Source: an uncultured Eubacteriales bacterium
GTDB taxonomy: Bacteria > Bacillota > Clostridia > Oscillospirales > CAG-272
Length of the DNA: 24,899 nucleotides
Assembly (NCBI GenBank): GCA_900546635.1
Contig: URDS01000027.1
Location: 1-24,899, forward strand
Reading direction: 5' to 3'
Shown here piece by piece: positions 7,241 through 13,561 of the stretch (position 1 is its first letter; every line of letters starts with the position of its first letter). The notes beneath the pieces were generated by a model. It did no database searches. It was not told where the DNA came from and was given only the letters and a program-made list of their open reading frames with translations. Position numbers and translations under genes: made by a program.

Positions 7241-8791
7241 ATGATGGAGACTTCTCTGCATATTCTGGCCGTTGTCTGCCTTTTGTGGTTTGCGGCGCTC
7301 GGCGTGCGGTATCTTGTCCATATGTTTCAGTTGAACGGGTATTCGGCAAAGACGCAGTTTGCCTGGATGCGCGCGAACCTTGCGCGTCTGCTTCCGTTTT
7401 GCGCGCTGCTCGTCTTGGCGGTTGCCTGCGCGTTTTCGGGCGACTACGGGTTTGGGTTTCTCGCGGCGGCGGCGCTGTTCCTCTCGCTTTTCTACCTGCC
7501 GAAAAAGGCGAAAAAGCCGCTTGTGTTTACCGCGCGCGTGATTCGTATGCTTATAACCCTTGGCCTTTTGAACGCGCTCTGCTTTGCGCTCGGCATTCTG
7601 CTTTCGGGCACCGGCGAGTTTGTCATTCTCGGCGCCGCCGTCTGCCTTGAACCGCTGCTTTTGGTGCTGGCCAATAAGATCAATTCGCCCATAGAGGCGA
7701 CTGTGCGCGCGCGCTACATAAAGGACGCGAAGCGCCGCCTTGCCGACTGTCCGCGCCTGCGGGTGATCGGCGTGACCGGTTCGTTCGGCAAAACCAGCGT
7801 TAAGTATTTTCTGACCGCGCTTCTGCGCGAAAAATACAATGTGCTGATGACGCCCGAAAGCTACAACACGCCGATGGGCGTGGTCAAAACCATCCGCGCG
7901 TCTCTGCGCGCCACGCACGACATATTTGTATGTGAAATGGGCGCGAAGTATGTCGGGGATATCCGGGAGCTTTGCGAGCTTGTGCAGCCGGACGACGGAA
8001 TCGTGACCTCAATCGGGGAGCAGCATCTCGAAACGTTCGGCAGCATAGACAACATTATCCGCACCAAATACGAACTGGCCGACGGCATCAGTCCGGACGG
8101 CAAGCTGTTTGTCAATCTTTCCAGTCCCACGATTGCGGAAAATCCGCCGCGGCGCGGCGCGATCACCTACGGCCTTGCGCCGGAGGCGGACTATTGCGCA
8201 AGGGATATTGCCGTCAGCGAGACAGGAACCGCATTTACGCTCTGTCACCGCGGCGAGCAGTATGCGTTTTCGACCCGCCTTATCGGTGAGGCAAACGTTA
8301 TCAACATCGTTGGCGCGCTTGCGGTCGCCTGCGAATACGGCATTTCACCCGATGATCTGCGCGGCGCGGTGCGCGCGCTGAAGTGCGTCCCGCACCGTAT
8401 GGAACTGCTTGACCGCGGTCCGGTTTTGATGATTGACGATGCGTTCAATTCCAATCCGTCCGGCGCGAAAGCGGCGCTTGAGACGGTCGCGCTGTTTGAG
8501 GACGCGATGAAAATCATCGTTACGCCCGGCATGATCGAACTCGGCGAAAAAGAGGAAGCCTGCAACCGCGCGCTCGGCAGTGAAGCCGCCGCCGTCTGCG
8601 ACCGCATCGTGCTGGTCGGGGAAAAGCAGACCCGTCCGATCGCGCGCGGCGCGCTGGACGCAGGGTTTAAAAAGGATAAAATTTTTGTGGCGAAAACCAT
8701 CGGCGAGGCTATGAATTTTGTATATGGCTTAGACGCCGGGGGCAGGAAAAAAGTCGTTTTGCTTGAAAACGACCTGCCCGACAATTTCTGA
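7241..8791 (+). CDS. Membrane-anchored MurF-like Mur ligase family protein
   Basis: This is a 516-residue protein. About four hydrophobic segments (about 5-25, 48-85, 100-122 and 126-144) replace the small N-terminal substrate-binding domain of ordinary MurF. The Mur ligase core follows: P-loop VTGSFGKTS (178-186), central motifs CEMG (231-234) and EQHLETFG (260-267), and the MurF-type motif DDAFNSNPSGAKAAL (399-413). The C-terminus reads VVLLENDLPD where standard MurF has a Lys-Gly-Ser-type ending. MurF joins D-Ala-D-Ala to UDP-MurNAc-tripeptide using ATP, and the Ddl encoded 13 nt downstream would make that dipeptide. The membrane anchor and altered ends suggest a second, membrane-localised ligase acting on a lipid-linked or modified acceptor, rather than the housekeeping enzyme. 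GAGGTG lies 5 nt before the ATG; an alternative ATG is at 7244. Confidence 0.85.
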   Translation: MMETSLHILAVVCLLWFAALGVRYLVHMFQLNGYSAKTQFAWMRANLARLLPFCALLVLAVACAFSGDYGFGFLAAAALFLSLFYLPKKAKKPLVFTARVIRMLITLGLLNALCFALGILLSGTGEFVILGAAVCLEPLLLVLANKINSPIEATVRARYIKDAKRRLADCPRLRVIGVTGSFGKTSVKYFLTALLREKYNVLMTPESYNTPMGVVKTIRASLRATHDIFVCEMGAKYVGDIRELCELVQPDDGIVTSIGEQHLETFGSIDNIIRTKYELADGISPDGKLFVNLSSPTIAENPPRRGAITYGLAPEADYCARDIAVSETGTAFTLCHRGEQYAFSTRLIGEANVINIVGALAVACEYGISPDDLRGAVRALKCVPHRMELLDRGPVLMIDDAFNSNPSGAKAALETVALFEDAMKIIVTPGMIELGEKEEACNRALGSEAAAVCDRIVLVGEKQTRPIARGALDAGFKKDKIFVAKTIGEAMNFVYGLDAGGRKKVVLLENDLPDNF

Positions 8792-8804
8792 GGGAGGCAT
8801 TTCT

Positions 8805-9992
8805 ATGAAAATTCAGCTTGGCGTGCTGTTCGGGGGCAAGTCCACCGAGCATGAGATCTCGATTATTTCGGCTGTGCAGGCCATGTACGCGGTCGATACC
8901 GAAAAGTACGACGTCGTTCCGCTCTACATCACCAAGGACAACTGCTTTTACACCGGTGAAGCGCTGAAAAATATTGAAAATTACAGGGATATTCCCGCGC
9001 TGCTCCAAAAATGTACCCGCGTCGTGCTGGTTGGAGAGGGCGACATTGCCGGGATCTATCGTTTCCCGCCGCGCGCGCTCGGGAAAAACCGCATCGGCTG
9101 TATTGATATTGCGCTTCCGGTTGTGCACGGCACCAATACCGAGGACGGCACGCTGATGGGCTATCTCGAAATGCTGAATCTCCCCTACGCGGGCTGCGAC
9201 GTGTGCGCAAGCGCGCTCGGCATGGATAAATACGCGATGAAAGCGATGTTCCGCGCGGAGGATATTCCGGTGCTGGACGCATCCGTGTATACCGCAAAGG
9301 AGTACGATCAGCCGGAGACGGTCATGGACGGGATCGAGGAAAAGTTCGGCTATCCGGTCATTGTCAAACCCTCGAACCTCGGTTCCAGTATCGGCATTTC
9401 GGTCGCCGCCGACCGCGCCGCGCTGCGCCGCGCGCTCGAAAATGCGTTTTCCTTTACGCAGGTCGTGCTGGTGGAGCGCGCCGTGAAAAAGCTGCGCGAG
9501 ATCAACTGCGCGGTGCTCGGCGACCGCTTTGCGGCTGAGGCTTCCGAGTGCGAGGAGCCGCTCGCGGCAGACGAGATTCTTTCGTTTGAAAACAAATACA
9601 TGTCCGGCGGCAAGGGCAAATCCCAGGGCGCGAAGGGAATGGCCGGCGCGGGGCGGAAGATCCCGGCCGAGATTCCGGCCGATTTGCGCGAAGAGATCCG
9701 CGCGCTCGCCGTCCGCGCGTTCCGCTGTCTGGGCTGCTGCGGCGTCGCGCGCATTGATTTTCTGATCGACTGCGAAGAAAACAAGGTGTATCTGAATGAG
9801 ATCAATACCATTCCCGGTTCGCTCTCCTTTTATCTCTGGGAGCCTGTCGGAATCTCCTATACGGCGCTCCTCGACCGGATGATCGAACTCGGCATGAAGC
9901 GCGCCCGCGCCCGTGCGGGACTGACCTATTCTTTTGACAGCAATGTGCTCTCCGCCGTCAAGCTCGGCGGCGCAAAGGGATCCAAACAGTAA
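8805..9992 (+). CDS. ddl: D-alanine--D-alanine ligase family protein (ATP-grasp)
   Basis: This is a 395-residue protein starting at ATG 8805 behind GGGAGG. Ddl hallmarks are present in order: LFGGKSTEHEISI (8-20), HGTNTEDGTLMGYLE (108-122), ATP-grasp VKPSNLGSSIG (187-197), RIDFL (316-320) and NEINTIPG (331-338). It condenses two D-alanines with ATP to supply the dipeptide for MurF-type ligation, and here it follows a MurF-like gene by 13 nt. The omega-loop region is unusual: ENKYMSGGKGKSQGAKGMAG (262-281) is Gly/Lys-rich, although the KY pair normally linked to D-Ala specificity is kept. HGTNTEDG differs from the HGxxGEDG of classical Ddl. D-Ala-D-Ala is the default product; D-Ala-D-Ser cannot be excluded. 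It ends the operon. Confidence 0.9.
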   Translation: MKIQLGVLFGGKSTEHEISIISAVQAMYAVDTEKYDVVPLYITKDNCFYTGEALKNIENYRDIPALLQKCTRVVLVGEGDIAGIYRFPPRALGKNRIGCIDIALPVVHGTNTEDGTLMGYLEMLNLPYAGCDVCASALGMDKYAMKAMFRAEDIPVLDASVYTAKEYDQPETVMDGIEEKFGYPVIVKPSNLGSSIGISVAADRAALRRALENAFSFTQVVLVERAVKKLREINCAVLGDRFAAEASECEEPLAADEILSFENKYMSGGKGKSQGAKGMAGAGRKIPAEIPADLREEIRALAVRAFRCLGCCGVARIDFLIDCEENKVYLNEINTIPGSLSFYLWEPVGISYTALLDRMIELGMKRARARAGLTYSFDSNVLSAVKLGGAKGSKQ

Positions 9993-10068
9993 AGCGTCGC
10001 CCCGCCCGCGCATGCGCGGACGAGGTTTTGGCGAATTTTTCGTCTGGGTAACCTGTTTTTTCCGTATT

Positions 10069-10100
10069 CTTTCCGGACTGATTCAAATCAGTCCGGAAAG
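10069..10100. terminator. Hairpin between ddl and repeat copy B
   Basis: CTTTCCGGACTGATT and AATCAGTCCGGAAAG form a perfect 15-bp inverted repeat around CA. It abuts repeat copy B exactly as the hairpin at 2751 abuts copy A. No T-run follows. The 75 nt between the ddl stop and this hairpin hold nothing I recognise. Confidence 0.65.
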
Positions 10101-10101
10101 A

Positions 10102-10223
10102 CCGTCGAAAAACCAAGGTTTTCCGACGATGGGGGCGTGTTCGCTCGCGCCGTCGCGCCGCCAATGGCGGCACTCGCACGCCTGTAAGGTGTTTATAAGG
10201 CGGCACATGTCCGCCTTATAAAC
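10102..10223 (-). repeat. Convergent-junction structured repeat, copy B (inverted)
   Basis: This is the reverse-orientation copy of the element at 2628-2749. Its outer stem is GTTTATAAGGCGG with CCGCCTTATAAAC. Compared with the other copies, one position changed on both arms (C to T on one, G to A on the other), which preserves pairing. The leader related to CTTGTCGATAAAGATAA continues to about 10258. It lies between convergent ddl and the 10309 gene. Confidence 0.85.
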
Positions 10224-10261
10224 GTATTCTATTTGCAATTCTTATCTTTATCGACAAGCTC

Positions 10262-10302
10262 ACGGCAGGAAAGAATAATTTCTTTCCTGCCGTTTCTGTT
10301 TT
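10262..10302 (+). terminator. Intrinsic terminator at the ddl / 10309 junction
   Basis: ACGGCAGGAAAGAA (10262-10275) pairs with TTCTTTCCTGCCGT (10280-10293) around TAAT: a perfect 14-bp stem followed on the plus strand by TTCTGTTTT. It is suited to stopping plus-strand transcription from the ddl operon and may also serve the convergent gene. Confidence 0.75.
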
Positions 10303-10308
10303 ACAGAT

Positions 10309-10968
10309 TTACGGGGTCACGGGAATCGGCGTCTGAACCTGCGGTTCCTTATATTTCGGTTCCTTCATCGAAAGAATCAGCAAAAGGATGGTTATAGCCA
10401 GCGGGAAAAATTCATATCCGAGAAAAATGCCGATAAAATAGTTGCTTGCATGGCCGTTTGCAAAATTGTCGGTGATGCGGTACAGTGTCAACAAATAGAA
10501 CACAGTATAGGTGATTGAGATGATCATCATGATGACGGCCATTGTAATGATTGCGGCTATCCAGCCGTAAAAGTAAGGATCGGGATAGTCAATAGCATCG
10601 TATTCGTACCGCAGCATTTGGAACAGGAACGCACCGATCGTCCCGATATAGGTCAAAACCGATACATTCAATAAAATATACAAGGTCAGAAGTTGCTTGC
10701 CGCTTTTTTTGCGCGTGCTTCCGACATCGCTCAGCCGTCCGAGCATCCATTGGGAGGCAAAGGGAACAAATCCCAGCCAGCCGTTTTTGACATTTGTGCG
10801 TTTGGCAAAATTGAGTATGGCGATACCGGACAGAATGTAATGAATCAATCCGACAAGCAGCGCAAACCCAAATAACAGCGCGTACAAAGTGACGGCAAAT
10901 CGAAAACTCGCTTCATCAAGGCCGGATTCGGCGATCCATTGGTCCGGAAAAAAGGAATACAGTTCCAT
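10309..10968 (-). CDS. Multi-pass membrane protein of unknown function
   Basis: This is a 219-residue protein with about four to five transmembrane helices (roughly 27-54, 93-118, 134-165 and 177-201) and a Pro-rich cytoplasmic-type tail ending TPIPVTP. The second loop (KRTNVKNGWLGFVPFASQWMLGRLSD) resembles a region in uncharacterised Firmicutes membrane proteins, in which a soluble loop carries a conserved Trp-Leu-x-Phe-Val-Pro patch. The next gene upstream is divergent and also encodes a membrane protein. The start has only a weak purine-rich leader. No catalytic or transport motif is evident, so I give no function. Confidence 0.75.
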   Translation of the reverse strand: MELYSFFPDQWIAESGLDEASFRFAVTLYALLFGFALLVGLIHYILSGIAILNFAKRTNVKNGWLGFVPFASQWMLGRLSDVGSTRKKSGKQLLTLYILLNVSVLTYIGTIGAFLFQMLRYEYDAIDYPDPYFYGWIAAIITMAVIMMIISITYTVFYLLTLYRITDNFANGHASNYFIGIFLGYEFFPLAITILLLILSMKEPKYKEPQVQTPIPVTP

Positions 10969-11011
10969 GAAAACATTTCCCCCCTAAATGTATAAAAATG
11001 ATCCCAACTAT

Positions 11012-11040
11012 AGAATAACATAAGTTTTCACATTTCGCAA
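11012..11040 (-). promoter_or_regulatory. Possible promoter of the 10309-10968 gene
   Basis: On the minus strand TTGCGA (11040-11035), 17 nt and TATTCT (11017-11012) lie about 45 nt before the start. It is back to back with the strong promoter at 11075 on the other strand. Confidence 0.4.
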
Positions 11041-11074
11041 CAAAAATATTTTTCTGTTTTTCGTTGTTTTATTA

Positions 11075-11103
11075 TTGACAAACGATAAAAACATAGGTAT
11101 AAT
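11075..11103 (+). promoter_or_regulatory. Consensus sigma-A promoter of the DUF2975/XRE/DUF4173 operon
   Basis: TTGACA (11075-11080), a 17-nt spacer and TATAAT (11098-11103) match the consensus perfectly. GAAAGGGG follows about 10 nt before the ATG at 11137. A promoter this strong is typical for genes kept in check by a repressor, which fits the XRE regulator encoded in the same operon. Confidence 0.85.
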
Positions 11104-11136
11104 GAAACCGAAATCATTTGGAAAGGGGTTTGGACT

Positions 11137-11583
11137 ATGGAAAGGAAAAACCGTTCTGCGAAATTGTCCCTTATTTTCGTATTGATTTTTTCAGGCTTGC
11201 TGCTTGCGCTTGTACCGAGCGCGCCCGCGCTACTGCGCTGGTATATCGAAGCGACCCACAGACCGGAAAGCATGCTGCTTCCGATTCTTGTCACATTTTA
11301 TTGCGCTGTTCCCTTGGCTGTCGGTACGATCGTCTGCCTGTTCGGATTGCTGCGCAATATCTGCAAAAAACAGGTGTTCGTTTCCCCGAATGTACGCCGG
11401 CTGCGCCTGATTTCCTGGTTTGTATTGATTGCGGCGTTTTTGTTTTTAGCTGCCGGTTTCTTCTATTTTCCTTTTTTCATCCTGGCTGTTTGCGCGGCGT
11501 TTGTCGCGCTGATTGTACGTGTGGTCAAAAACTGTTTTGAGACCGCCGTTTTGCTGAAGGATGAAAATGATTTGACCATTTAG
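11137..11583 (+). CDS. DUF2975-type membrane protein
   Basis: This is a 148-residue protein with four predicted transmembrane helices (about 9-33, 46-69, 88-107 and 110-126). The C-terminal VVKNCFETAVLLKDENDLTI is the signature seen in DUF2975 proteins. In Firmicutes these are nearly always encoded directly before a ~70-residue XRE-family regulator, as here (9-nt gap, next ATG at 11593). The pair is thought to act as a membrane-linked regulatory module, but no biochemical role is established. Confidence 0.8.
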   Translation: MERKNRSAKLSLIFVLIFSGLLLALVPSAPALLRWYIEATHRPESMLLPILVTFYCAVPLAVGTIVCLFGLLRNICKKQVFVSPNVRRLRLISWFVLIAAFLFLAAGFFYFPFFILAVCAAFVALIVRVVKNCFETAVLLKDENDLTI

Positions 11584-11592
11584 GAGGTTTAC

Positions 11593-11805
11593 ATGCCGAT
11601 ACGTATCAATCTGGATGTCGTGATGGCGAAAAAAAAGATTGCCTCGGGCGCACTTGCCGAAAAAATCGGGATCACGCAGGCCAATTTATCCATTCTCAAG
11701 ACAGGCAAGGCGAGAGCCATTCGCTTTTCGACGCTGGAAGCCATTTGCAAAACGCTGGACTGCCAGCCCGGCGATATTTTGGAATACACCGAGGAGGATT
11801 TCTGA
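11593..11805 (+). CDS. Small XRE-family (YozG-like) DNA-binding regulator
   Basis: This is a 70-residue, single-domain helix-turn-helix protein. MAKKKIASGALAEKIGITQ followed by NLSILKTGKARAIRFSTL gives the two HTH helices, and LEAICKTLDCQPGDILEY is the classic XRE third part. AGGAGG lies 6 nt before the ATG. Its stop codon overlaps the start of the next gene (TGATG), so the two are translationally coupled. It probably binds its own operon promoter at 11075, as small regulators of this type paired with DUF2975 usually do. Confidence 0.9.
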   Translation: MPIRINLDVVMAKKKIASGALAEKIGITQANLSILKTGKARAIRFSTLEAICKTLDCQPGDILEYTEEDF

Positions 11806-13376
11806 TGAACGATTCAAAACAGTTTCCCGCCGATTACAAATTCGATCCCGAAACCGGCAAACCGATTCTGCGTCTTGCGCCGACTGCGAAGCGCGATTAT
11901 GTTTATTTGTATGTTTTCGCGGCGCTTTGCCTTTTTGCGGTCAATTTTACGCTGTTTGGCGGATTTGCCGCCGGATTTGCCGTCGTATTCGTTTTGACGC
12001 TTGTATGCGCGCTGCTCTTTCTCGGCGACCGCTTGCGTTACCGCCCGTTTAACCTTATCTGCCTGTTTTCGTCTTTTGTGGTGGCGGTCAGCTTTTCCAT
12101 TTACCCAAATTCTGTTTTCTCGGTATTGAAACTATTGTTTCTTGTGATGGCCGTTTCGATTTTCTTTGTCGATGCGTGCGGATTGCGCGCGCCCGCGCTC
12201 CATGACTGGCGCGCTGTGTTTTCGCCTTTTTATCTGCTCGGTATCAGCGGGGGAAATATCTCGTATACGGCGCGCTCGCTTGGCGGTGAGAACGTGCGTT
12301 TCGGTAAAAAACTGCTGAAAATTTTTGTCGGACTCCTGTTAGCGCTTCCGGCGCTTGCCTTATTGCTCGGTCTGCTTCAAAGCGCGGACGCCGCGTTTGA
12401 GCGCCTGATCGCTTCTCTGGATATTCGTTTCGGAGAAATTTTTGCAACGGCGCTCTTTGGCGGACTTTTGCTGATGTTTGCGTTCAGTATGCTCTTTGCG
12501 CTGCGAAAAAACCATACAAGCGACCGCGCCGCCGGCGAAAACGCATATATGTCTGTCTGTGACCCGACGATTGTTCATACGATCCTTTTGTCTGTCTCTG
12601 TCTTGTATGTGGTCTATTTGCTGTCGCAATTGGGATATTTTTTCGGCGGATTCAAGGGGGAACTTCCGGCTGCCTATACTTTTTCCGAGTATGCGCGCCG
12701 CGGATTCGGCGAGATGTGCGCGGTGTCGGTGATCAATCTGATGCTGATTTTTGCATCTCATCTTTTTGTACGCCGCAAAGAGGGGGTTCTGCCGCCTCTG
12801 ACGAGAGCTTTCTTGCTGTTCATTTCGGCCTTTTCCATTTTGCTGATTGCGGCTGCTATTGCAAAGATGTTTCTGTATATCGGACAGTACGGACTGACGT
12901 TTTTGCGGCTTGGAACTTCGATTTTTATGCTCTTTTTGTTTTTTGTCTTTCTGGCTGTGATGATTCGGCTTTTTCGTGTGCATTTTCCCTATATGCGTAT
13001 GATCATAACGGCGGCCTGTGTGATTATGGCGGTCACGGCGCTTGCGGATATTGATTCAACAGCCGCGCGCTATAACGTTTACGCTTATCAAAACGGTATG
13101 CATGACCATTTGGATATAGATTACCTCGGCGCCGGCGGCGATTCGTCCGTTCCGCTTTTGCTGAAGCTCGCGCACGGCGAAGACGCGCAGACGGCGAAAG
13201 ATGCGTACCAGATGCTCTATTGGATTTTGCAGCAGCATGCTGATATTCAAAGCAACAGGATACAGAGGTGGGAGAGCCGTGATATTCGGAGCATGCATGT
13301 CTCCTATTTAAACGCAGACCGTCTGCTGCGGCAGTACGCCGATGAGATTTTGCAGCGCCGGGCAAGCGCATGGTAA
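11805..13376 (+). CDS. DUF4173/DUF4153-like polytopic membrane protein
   Basis: This is a 523-residue protein starting at the ATG in TGATG at 11805, preceded by GAGGAGG within the XRE gene. About 12 hydrophobic segments span residues 30-430. The motif EYARRGFGEMCAVSVINL (about 290-307) followed by a late ARYNVYAYQNGMHDHLDIDYL (about 428-448) is characteristic of DUF4173, a family with a hydrophobic core and a soluble C-terminal tail. The tail (about 430-523) is helical. Its function is unknown in the family. Cotranscription with DUF2975 and XRE implies that it is the effector of that module. A terminator hairpin follows at 13410. Confidence 0.82.
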   Translation: MNDSKQFPADYKFDPETGKPILRLAPTAKRDYVYLYVFAALCLFAVNFTLFGGFAAGFAVVFVLTLVCALLFLGDRLRYRPFNLICLFSSFVVAVSFSIYPNSVFSVLKLLFLVMAVSIFFVDACGLRAPALHDWRAVFSPFYLLGISGGNISYTARSLGGENVRFGKKLLKIFVGLLLALPALALLLGLLQSADAAFERLIASLDIRFGEIFATALFGGLLLMFAFSMLFALRKNHTSDRAAGENAYMSVCDPTIVHTILLSVSVLYVVYLLSQLGYFFGGFKGELPAAYTFSEYARRGFGEMCAVSVINLMLIFASHLFVRRKEGVLPPLTRAFLLFISAFSILLIAAAIAKMFLYIGQYGLTFLRLGTSIFMLFLFFVFLAVMIRLFRVHFPYMRMIITAACVIMAVTALADIDSTAARYNVYAYQNGMHDHLDIDYLGAGGDSSVPLLLKLAHGEDAQTAKDAYQMLYWILQQHADIQSNRIQRWESRDIRSMHVSYLNADRLLRQYADEILQRRASAW

Positions 13377-13409
13377 ACATTCGGTTTGCCGCGGATTAAA
13401 AAGCCGAAA

Positions 13410-13450
13410 AATCTCTGCCGGTATGCTTCAAAACCGGCAGGGATTCTTTC
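13410..13450 (+). terminator. Terminator after the DUF4173 gene
   Basis: AATCTCTGCCGGT (13410-13422) and ACCGGCAGGGATT (13433-13445) make a 13-bp stem with one T-G wobble, followed by CTTTC. The T-run is weak. Confidence 0.6.
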
Positions 13451-13510
13451 ATCTTCACAAAGATTGCAAAGATTGTCGCAACAAAAGCCCTTTTTTTCGG
13501 CGGAAATGCA

Positions 13511-13519
13511 TGGTATACT
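13511..13519 (+). promoter_or_regulatory. Extended -10 promoter of the FAD oxidoreductase gene
   Basis: TGGTATACT is an extended -10 element about 43 nt before the ATG, identical to the word at 6364. No good -35 is present, as is usual with extended -10 promoters. AAAGGAG precedes the ATG. Confidence 0.5.
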
Positions 13520-13561
13520 GATTCTATAAAATGATTTTTTGTTTTAAAAGGAGCGTACAGT

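Noticed and set aside
6332..7918. A 528-codon open frame on the minus strand
   Set aside because: It runs antisense across the hydrolase and MurF-like genes, is extremely rich in Arg, His, Lys and Gln, and has no domain. It is a shadow of G+C-rich coding DNA.
8709..10013. A 434-codon minus-strand frame opposite ddl
   Set aside because: It is antisense to a complete, motif-rich Ddl, and its composition is shadow-like.
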